This document shows, one piece after another, positions 21,476 through 32,500 of a DNA stretch of 64,000 nt. This stretch comes from Microglena sp. YARC (lineage: Eukaryota; Chlorophyta; Chlorophyceae; Chlamydomonadales; Chlamydomonadaceae): the NCBI GenBank assembly GCA_022414725.1, contig CM039464.1:11352187-11416186 (forward strand). Direction: 5' to 3'. Positions within the stretch are counted from its first letter, which is position 1, and each line of letters starts with the position of its first letter. The position numbers and the translations under genes were made by a program. The notes below the pieces were generated by a model. That model saw only the letters and a program-made list of their open reading frames with translations, was not told where the DNA came from and ran no database searches.

Positions 21476-22961
21476 TGACACATTCCACAGACATTTAAAA
21501 TCGCTTGTTTACATATTTATTTATTAGTCTCTCCGGGTCTGTCTCATTGTTTTGTTTTATTTAGGCTGCCTCCAGCTGCCTCTCATTTTTGTATTGCATT
21601 TAGCATATTTTTCATATATTAGCTCTGACAGGGTGACCAAAGTGACTCACCCAAAGGCTCCTCCCAAACTGGTTCTGGTGCTGTTACATTTGACCCCGTT
21701 TCTACTCCTACATTACATTACATTACATGTTAAAGTCTACTTGACACCGCGAGGGTGTATGAGACTCTGTGCTTTAAACAAAAAGAAAAAGCACCCACAA
21801 AGCAAAAAAAAACCATTACATCAGGGGTGTGTCGAGGACAAACAAACCAAACTCCCAACCACCGTTTTGGTGGCGTAGGTATTAAACCCCCTAGAGCAGG
21901 ACCCAGATCTCAACCACTAACAGTGGCGGAGGTAAGAAGCTAACAAATGAGAAGTCACAAAGAAAAAAAAGGATAATAAATTACGGTGCCACTAAGCAGA
22001 CTGGAGCAAAAACAAATACTGGAGCAAAAACATGTAAATTGCATATGCATTTATTGCATGTAAATTGTGCACATGCACGTAGTGACGTAGTTCAAATAGC
22101 ATATTTTATTCTTGTCCCATGCATTTGTTTTAAAGCATCTTGTTCATATATCATATATTTGTGAATGATCAACTCTGGTCCATATATATCATATACATAG
22201 CATCTAATTTATACATCATATACTTGTGAATGGTCAACTCCGGTTCATATATCATATATATAAGGCATCTGGTTCATACATCATATATTATATCATATAT
22301 TTGTGAATGATCAACTCCGGTCCATATGTCATTTATCTTATATGTAAAGCATCTGGTTCATACATCACATACATCATATATTTGTGAATGATCAACTCTG
22401 ATCCATATATATCATATATATAAAGCATCTGGTTCAAATATCACACATATCATATATTTGTGAATGATGTGTCAACTCCCGTCATGCCTCCGGCATACTG
22501 TAAAGACCCAGAACCCATGTATAATTCCAAGTCGTGCCTCTTCTTTCTATTTAGGGGGGGGGGGGGGGGGGGGGGGGGTCAGACCTCAATGCTCAACTCC
22601 CGTCATGCCTCCAGCATACTGTAAAGACCCAGAACCCATGTATAATTCCAAGTCGTGCCTCTTCTTTCTATTTTGGGGGGGGGGGGGGGGGGGTCAGACC
22701 TCAATGCTCAACTCACGTCATGCCTCCCACGGATTTCAAGTATTCAATCACATTTGTGTTGCTCACTCGCATAGCCGTGTCGATGGGCGTCTCCCTATTG
22801 CACGGCTCGTTTGGATCGACGCCGAGCTCAATCAATGTCTGCGTACATGGGGTGGTTTGTATGTATGGGTCAGTGGGATGGGGTGTGTGGGGGGGGAGGA
22901 GTGTGGTGTGTGTGTCTGTTTGTTTGATTGTGTGTTTGTGTGTGTGTGAGTGCGTGAGTGC

Positions 22962-23001
<40 letters not shown>

Positions 23002-23533
23002 TGTGGGGGGGGGGGGGCAGGAGGTTTTTGGTGATGATGATTTAATTCTATTGTAGAATTAAATTCTCACTGTAGCACGGACTAAGAGCCCCCGTCGGTA
23101 AAAATATTGTTTGGGGTTCAGTTAATCAATGCTTTATATTTTTAAGCCCTTCCTACCACGGTTGTGCAAGACCCTTTAGTCTATTTGGCCTACCCCTGGA
23201 CTGGAACATACATGCATACATACAGGAGGTTTTTGGTCATGGGGTGTTTGGACAGGAGGTTTTTGTTTTGCTTTTGGTTCAGCACATTTCAGTCTAGAGA
23301 AGTCAACTTATGACAGGATGTCTTATGAGGAATGACACAATGACATTTCAGTATAGCGAAGTCTACATATGACATGATGTGTGTGTTTGAATCGCAAATG
23401 CTTTCTGGTTTTGATTGTGTGTTGTTCCACCATGCCCTGTCCTGCTCTGCTCTGTTTGCTCTGCATTGCTCATCCCACCTCATGCCATCCAATCCCATCT
23501 CATCCATTCATTGGAGTTCAATTCAGTTCTGAT

Positions 23534-23593
<60 letters not shown>

Positions 23594-26500
23594 TTATTAA
23601 GTCCGACGTATCCCTTTGACAGTCTCGGAATGCTGTGTATCAGGTCCCAAGCATGCAGTTCAACACCACTTTTCAGCTACGAGCAGCAGCTTCTATGCAG
23701 CTTCCTGGGCCAGCTACTGGGCAAAGCCCCAAGATTTCAACTGCACAAGAAAGATAATTATGACAGCTTCTAGATGCACTACGTTGCTGTAGGTTTGGCT
23801 GGGTAGAAAGCCAGGAGAGCTGCTGCTGGTAGCTGAAAAGAAAATCCACGAGCCTAACAAATCACCTTGACAGTCTCAAAATGCTTAGGCTTAGGTCCAA
23901 AAAACTAAAACTAAAACTAAAAAACTAAAAACTAAAACTAAAAAATTAAAACCCTTAGGCCTAACAAATCACCTTGACAGTCTCCAAATGCCTAGGCTCA
24001 AGTCAAAAAAACTAAGAACTAAAACCCTTAGGCCTAAGGAATCACCTTGACAGCCTCCAAATGCTTAGGCTCAGGTCCAAAGCATGCTCTGTGAATCGGT
24101 GTGTAGCCATCGTCCGCATGCCTGCAAACGAAACATAAATGCATGATATATGAGTATCATGTACACTGTATGGTGACTTTCCCGAGCTGCCGTGTACGGG
24201 AGGGTCACCTTAACACCACGCCCCTCCAGGCGTTATTTATTTTATTTGTTTACATTGTGATATACAATCTGATATACTGTGATGATATGACACACAATAT
24301 ATGAGTATCATGTACATTGTGAGATCTGATCTGATATGCCATGTATCTGTAATGATGTGACACAAAATACATGAGTATCATGTACATTGTGAGATCTGAT
24401 CTGATATGCTATGTATCCGTGATGATGTGACACACAATATATGAGTATCATGTACATTGTGAGATCTGATCTGATATGCTATGTATCTATGATGATGTGA
24501 CACACAATGTATGAGTATCATGTACATTGTGAGATCTGATCTGATATGTTATGTATCTATGATGATGTGACACACAATATATGAGTATCATGTACATTGT
24601 GAGATCTGATCTGATATGCTATGTATCTGTAATGATGTGACACACAATATATGAGTATCATGTACACTGTCAGATCTGATCTGATATGCTATGTATCTGT
24701 AATGATGTGACACACAATATATGAGTATCATGTACATTGTGAGATCTGATCTGATATGCTATGTATCTATGATGATGTGACACACAATATATGAGTATCA
24801 TGTACATTGTGAGATCTGATCTGATATGCTATGTATTTATGATGATGTGACACACAATATATGAGTATCATGTACATTGTGAGATCTGATCTGATATGCT
24901 ATGTATCTATGATGATGTGACACACAATATATGAGTATCATGTACATTGTGAGATCTGATCTGATATGCTATGTATCTATGATGATGTGACACACAATAT
25001 ATGAGTATCATGTACATTGTGAGATCTGATCTGATATGCTATGTATCTATGATGATGTGACACACAATATATGAGTATCATGTACACTGTGAGATCTGAT
25101 CTGATATGCTATGTATCTGTAATGATGAGACACACAATATATGAGTATCATGTACACTGTGAGATCTGATCTGATATGCTATGTATCTGTAATGATTAGA
25201 CACACAATATATGAGTATCATGTACATTGTGAGATCTGATCTGATATGCTATGTATCTATGATGATGTGACACACAATATATGAGTATCATGTACACTGT
25301 GAGATCTGATCTGATATGCTATGTATCTATGATGATGTGACACAAAATATATGAGTATCATGTACATTGTGAGATCTGATCTGATATGCTATGTATCTGT
25401 GATGATGTGACACACAATATATGAGTATCATGTACATTGTGAGATCTGATCTGATATGCTATGTATCTATGATGATGTGACACACAATATATGAGTATCA
25501 TGTACATTGTGAGATCTGATCTGATATGTTATGTATCTATGATGATGTGACACAAAATATATGAGTATCATGTACATTGTGAGATCTGATCTGATATGCT
25601 ATGTATCTATGATGATGTGACACACAATATATGAGTATCATGTACATTGTGAGATCTGATCTGATATGCTATGTATCTATGATGATGTGACACACAATAT
25701 ATGAGTATCATGTACATTGTGAGATCTGATCTGATATGCTATGTATCTATGATGATGTGACACACAATATATGAGTATCATGTACATTGTGAGATCTGAT
25801 CTGATATACTATGAATCTATGATGATATAACAACTGATATACAATTAAAGTTTTGAGGACATAATTACAAATAAAATGGTTTAAAAAATGATCAAGGGAA
25901 GTTGATGTTTCATCCTGGGTTTCATTCCTTAATTTTCAGGCATTATTTTTGTCTGCGATGCGTCATAAATTGATCGACTTGGTGCGACCCCAGTTCGACT
26001 CGCTGCCCCCTTGAACCTCGCGAAGCGCGGAGCCCGGAGGGTTTGGGGGGTCATTTGTGACTAGTTTAGGTAGAACCATGCAGCGCGGAATGATGACTCG
26101 TTGCACAAAACAAAAACAGTATATTCAGGACATTAAGATGAATTGCGTGCATTCAGCTTGTGGAGTGGCACCGGTTTCCAAAGTTGACATACATTTTTGA
26201 CATCCCCACACATCAGTACAACTCAATTATATATTATTGTGTGCCAAAGAAAGCCGTTCCAAAGAAAAACGATACCCTATAATATCATACCAGAGAAAAG
26301 CGTACCAGAGAAAAGCGTACCAGAGAAAAGCGTACCAGAGAAAAGCGTACCAGAGACTGGAATGCTACCTGAGATGATTAAATCAGAGAAACTGGTGCCC
26401 TAGATGATCAAACCAGGGGAAATACAAACCTATATTACAACAAGTACAAACCAATATTACAACAAATACAAAATATAACAACAAATACAAAATATTACAA

Positions 26501-29500
26501 CAAATACAAAATACAAACCTATATTGCAACAAATACAAAATATTACCATGCCAGAGAATAACATATCAGAGAAAACCATACCATAGAAAACAATCCCCTA
26601 GACTATCATACCAGAGACAATGTAACCAGAGATTATTAAATCAGAGAAACTGATACCCTAGATGATCAAACCTGAGGAAATACAAACCTATATTACCATA
26701 GCAGAGATTATCATATCAGAGAAAAATATCCCCTAGAATGTCATACCAGAGAATATCATAACAGAGAATATCAAACCAGAGACAAATTTACCAGAGATAA
26801 TAACATCAGAGAAACTTATATCCTACGAGATCATATCTAATGCTTTTCATACCTGATTTTTCATACATGCTTTTCATACTTGCTTTTTCATACCTGCTTT
26901 TGTATACTTGCTTTTTCATACCTGCTTTTTCATGCTTGTTTTTCATACCTGCTCTTTCATACTTGCTTTTTCATACCTGCTTTTCACACCTAATGCTTTT
27001 TCATGCCTGCATTTCATACCTGCTTTTCATACCTGCTTTTTCATACCTGCTTTTCGTACCTCGTCACCTAATGCTTTTCATACTTGCTTTTTCAGACCTG
27101 CATTTCATACCCGCTTTTCACACCTACTTTTCATACCTGCTTTTCATACCTGCTTTTTCGTACCTGCTTTTCATAGCTAATCACCTAATGCTTTCCATAC
27201 CTTTTTTTTTTATACCTGCTATTTTGTACCTGCTTTTCATACCCAATGCTTTTCATACCTGCTATTTCGTACCTGCTTTCCATACCCGCTTTTTCATACC
27301 TAATGCTTTTCATTCCTAATGCTTTTCATTCCTAATGCTTTTCATACCTAAACTTTTTCAAACCTGCTTTTTCATAGCTGCTTTTTCATACCTAATGCTT
27401 TTCATACCTAAAGCTTTTCATACAAAATGCTTTGCATACCTGTTGCTTTTTCATACCTGCTTTTTCGAACACGCTTTTCAAACCTGTTGCTTTTCATTTT
27501 AGCCCCTCCTGTAACGGTTGGGCAAGCCCCTTGAGCCTATTTGGTCTACCCCAGGACTGTAACGTACAGACATGATACAATAAAACCCTAGGTTATCATA
27601 CAAGAGAAATAATATAACCCTATATTATCATACCTGATAATATAACCCTAGATTATCATACCTATTACCTGAGAAATTAAAATCCTAGCTAATCATAACA
27701 GAAAGATATTAGAAAAACAATAACAGAGAAAGCGATGCCAGGAAAACAGAACTAGAGAATAGCATACCAGAGAAAGTAATGCCAGAAAAACAGTATGAGA
27801 GAAAAACATACCAGAGGACGTCATATCAGAAATACAAATGAGCTTTGACAGTTACATTTTGCAACTGTGCATTTTTTAATTTTTTAAAATTTTGTCTGGC
27901 TAATTACAAGTGCCCGAGAGGAGTATAAAAAAGTATTTGTTGTGGATTGCGATGCTCATATCTAGGGAATGGCAATATAAGTGTTTGAGAAAACAATATT
28001 AGCTAACATTGAAACTAATATTAGACGGCAGGCTTCCAAAAATATATTCTCCACTCTGTGCCAGCAGGGTGCCAGATATGAAATTTAATAAGTAAGCCTT
28101 CAATGGAGCCGGATGGATGCCCCCTTCCACATGGCCATTCCGCCCACATGCCTCCCAGGCAGTAAGCAACCAAATAACCAAGCTACCTGAAATGCGCCGG
28201 AGCTTTTGTTTTCCGCTACCAGTAGCGATCGCTACCTGGGACCCTGTTTCGGCCAAACCTTCCGCTACCATGATACTCAAATCTCGGCCCCACCCCCCAC
28301 CCCCCCCTGGGCCGGCCCTTCAAGACGCCAACCCAAATCGCTACCAGGAGCCCAACCTTGAAAGACACAACATCCCTGAGTGCTACCAGAAGACCCCCTT
28401 TCTGAAACGAAAAATAGATCTGAAATGCGCATTCCTCCAACCCAAATGCGCATTGCTCCAACCCAATTAACAGCCATCTCGACAGCCACCACTTGTACCG
28501 CCAAATGCAATCAGCACATAAATGCATAAATTAATTAATGCATGAATAAATTTATGTTACGTCTTATGACGAGGCGTAAGGTTGAGGGGGCCAGCCCGTC
28601 CGCTTGCGCTGGGGGCAAACCACCAAGCCTGGTGCAATGAGAATTTCAAAAATGCACTTCCCTCCTACCTGAAACCTTAAAATCATAGAATTAAATTATC
28701 ACTGTAGCACAAACTCAGGGCCCCCGTTATTAAAACAATTGTTAGGGGTTCAGTTGATCAGTTTCCCCTCGTTAATCCCCTCCTGATATTAAGGGCGCCT
28801 GGAGGCGCGTCCCGAATGAAATGAATCCGATCCTTAATTCAATGTATTTTAATTAATTGAATTGAATTGTATTTAATGTTGTGTTATTTTAATTCGATTT
28901 ATTCCTTTCCATTTAATTTAATTAACGTGATTTGAATGCATGTAATTGCTTTAAATTGTATCAGTTCGAATTGGATTAAATTCGAAGGGCGCCTGGAGGC
29001 TTTAAATTAATTGAATTCCAATGAATCGATTGATGATTTAGCATTGTTAACTACAAGGTGACGAAAAAGAGAGTTGTTGGAGGGTTGTTGATTTTTAAGC
29101 AGTATTGAACGTTTCTGTTATGTAATGAAATGCATTTATGTAGATTGACTTTTTTTAAGAATTTGATGCAAGAAAAATGAGGCCAATCAGGTGTCTGGTT
29201 GATTTTACGGAATTTGTTCAAGGTATTGCATGTTTCGGCCCAGCCCAGACGTGAACGGTATATCCCGTCCTGCTGAACGGGCTTTTGGCCAGCGGCAGGT
29301 GGCGTGGCTTGTCACTGCCCCGCCCGGTGGCCCCCGCCCCCGTCCCCGTCCCCGCCTCTGCCCCCGGCCCCTGCCCCCGCCCGGTGGCCACCGCCCCTGC
29401 CCCACGCACGGCCCTGAGGTGGGGTCTGTGGGCTAATTTTAGCACGTGCCCGAGGGGAATGTTTCGTCCATTGTGATGCTTACATGTTTCGCCTCCAATT

Positions 29501-32500
29501 TTTGACGACAATTCTGCTCCCAAACCTTTGTTTGCGCACTTGTTTAAGTGGTTCAAATTTGAAATGTTAGCTCAAAACACCCTGAAATCAAATTGTTAAC
29601 CGTTAATTGTAGCTATTTGGCCCAACCTGAGCACCTTTTCATGAATTGCGATGCTCATATGTGCTCTGGTCAGAATTTGTCCGGTATAAATAAGTCTTAT
29701 AATTCGTCAAAAATATAGAATGTTCAACTTTTTTTATGTTTTTCATAAAACCTGAAAATTTGGTTTGTGACACACGGACTAACTAACGGACGGACGGACA
29801 TTTTAATGGGGCTAATCCCTCTGCAAAAAATCTGGAGATTCTTTTCATTCGGGTATCATGCTTGGGCAAGTCCCTTCAGCCTATTTTTCTGCCCATGGAC
29901 TGGAACAACATAAACATACATACATACACATGCATACACACACAAACATGCACAGACACACACACACACCTGTGGGATAGATCCAATCCTCCCTTATGAA
30001 GGACTCGGATGACATCTGCTCTTCCCTAAAGAAGGAGACAAAGTCAATTAGAGCAGCGTTATAAATAAATAAATAATAAATGAATAAATAAATACACAAA
30101 TAAATAAATAAATACACAAATCAATAATAAATGGTATGCCTTATAACAAGGCATGAGGTTGAGGGGGCCTGCCCGTTAGCTTCCACTGGGGCCTACAACC
30201 AAATTAGAGCAGTGATAATATTTGTATGATGACTGCTCAGAGGCCTAACATATATTGTGGATCTCAACTTGTATCTTCATGGAGGATGCGATTAAATTCT
30301 GCTCTTCCCTGCTGAAGGAGGCAAAGTCAATTATAGTTTTTTGTGGAGCCCCCTCTTCAAGGGGGCGGGAGCTCCCAGGGTTACACATTTGTCCATCTGA
30401 GCGACCGACCGACTGACTGTCTGACCGAGACGAAGCCTGACACATCAGCCAACGGTATCGTAACTAAACTGCTTCCGTCGCCACATGAAGGACGCGATTG
30501 AATTCTGATATTGCCTGCTGAAGGAGGCAAAGTCAATTATATTTTTCTGATGATTCTTCAGAGGCCTAACCCTGGGCCTAACCTATCCTATATTGTGGAT
30601 GTTAACATATATCTTCAATGAAGAAAGCGAATACATTATGCTCTTTCCTGCAGAATTAGGCAAAGTTAATTATATTTTCCTGATGACTGATCAGAGCCCC
30701 TAACCTATCCTATACTGTGGATGTTAACATATATCTTCAATGAAGGACATGATGAAATTCTGCTCTTCCCTGCAGAAGTAGGCAAAGTCAATTATATTTT
30801 CCGGATGACTGTTCAAAGGCCTTACATATCCTATATTGTGGATGGTAGCTTATATCTTCAATGAAGGATGCGATTCAATTCTGCTCTTCCGTGCAGAAGT
30901 TGTTAACATTTCCTGGTAATAATTATTTGTACCGCCAAAGACGGTGAGCAGCCAAATTCCTGGCTGAAGCTATATGTAACCAAGTTCAAGCTCCATGCAG
31001 GAGTAGGTCTATTATATTTTCCTGATGACTTTATAGAGGCCTAACCTATCCTATATTGTGGATGGTAGCTTATATCTTCAATGAAGGATGCGATTTAATG
31101 CTGCTCTTTCCTGCAGAAGTAGGCAAAGTCAATAATATTTGTCAGATGACTGCTCGGAGGCCATAAACTATCATATATGATGGATCTTAGCTTATATATA
31201 CATGAAGGACGCGATTAAATTCAGCTCTTCCCTGCAGAAGATGTTAACATTTTCCTGGTAATAATTATTTGTACTGCCAAAGACGGCGAGCAGCCAAATT
31301 GCTGGCTGAAGCCATGTAACCAAGTTCAAGTTCCATGCAGAAGTAGGCAAAGTCAATTTTATTTTCCTGACGATGTTTAAGAGGCCTAACCTATCCTATA
31401 TTGTGGATCTTAGCTTATATGTTCATGAAGGCTGCGATTAAATTCTGCTCTTCCCTGCAGAAGTAGGCAAAGTCAATTATTTGTGTTTGATGACTGCTCT
31501 GAGCCTCTAGCCCATCATTTACCATAGATTTTAGCTTATACCTGCATGCAGGACGCGGATAAATTATACTCTTCCTTGCTGAAGGAGGCAAAGTCAATTA
31601 CATTTGTCTGATGACTAATGGATCTGAACTTATCTCTTGATGAAGGACGCAATTGAATTATGTTCTTCCCTGCTGAAGGAGGCAAAGTCAATTATAATCC
31701 CTGATGACTCCTCGGAGCCCCTAACCTATCAATTATCGTGAATCTTCATGACGGACGCGGATAAGTTGTACTCTTCCTTGGAGAGGCAGAGCAGTGATTT
31801 TTTTTTGTTTTGCTCCACTGTTTTTTGTTTTTGACGACGCGTCGCCACTGCGTCGCCATTGTTGCTACATGGCAATGCATGAACCCCCCGGGCTACGTGG
31901 GTTCGCGCTCCGCCATGTGATGGCTGTGCAACAATCCTGAAATCGGGCTTACGTAGCTCAAGTAGCTACTCAACCTGGCCTACAGAAATATGAAATTAAA
32001 ACACTTTTTTTCCCAACTCTACGATTGGTGGCTGGCCCCAGTGCAAGCAAACGGATCCTCAACATTCACGCCCTGTAATCAGGGTACTGCATTTTGCCAA
32101 ATTGGTCAGTGCTTAAAGCGCACAAATGTCAAATTGAGCAGCGCTTTGTAGTGCAAAAAGCGCAACAACTGTGCGCTGCGCTCACAGGGGGTTGAAAAAA
32201 CTGTGCGAAACGCGCGGTGGGGCTCAAAAAGCGTGCGCGAAATCGCGCTTTTTTCTTCCGCGCGCGCTTTGTAGTAACCTACTTGTAATAAGGCATACTA
32301 TTTATTTATGTAGTATTATTTTCAGCTACAAGCAGCAGCTTATAGGCAGCTCCCCTGACTGGCTGTGCATCCAAACCTGAGACAACCTAGTTCACCTTGT
32401 ATCTGGCACGATAAGTAGACCATAACTCCTGAAATAGTTCGGTGCAGCCCAGTGGCTAGATTGGGGAGCTGCCTAGAAGCTGCATAGAAAAGCTGGAAAT

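Noticed and set aside
24290..25835. CRISPR-like direct repeat array
   Set aside because: Repeats are contiguous 70-bp units without unique spacers, in an intron of a eukaryotic gene, with no cas genes.
29205..29556. Arg/Gly-rich RGG-like protein
   Set aside because: It reflects a CCCCGCCC minisatellite in ankyrin intron 2.
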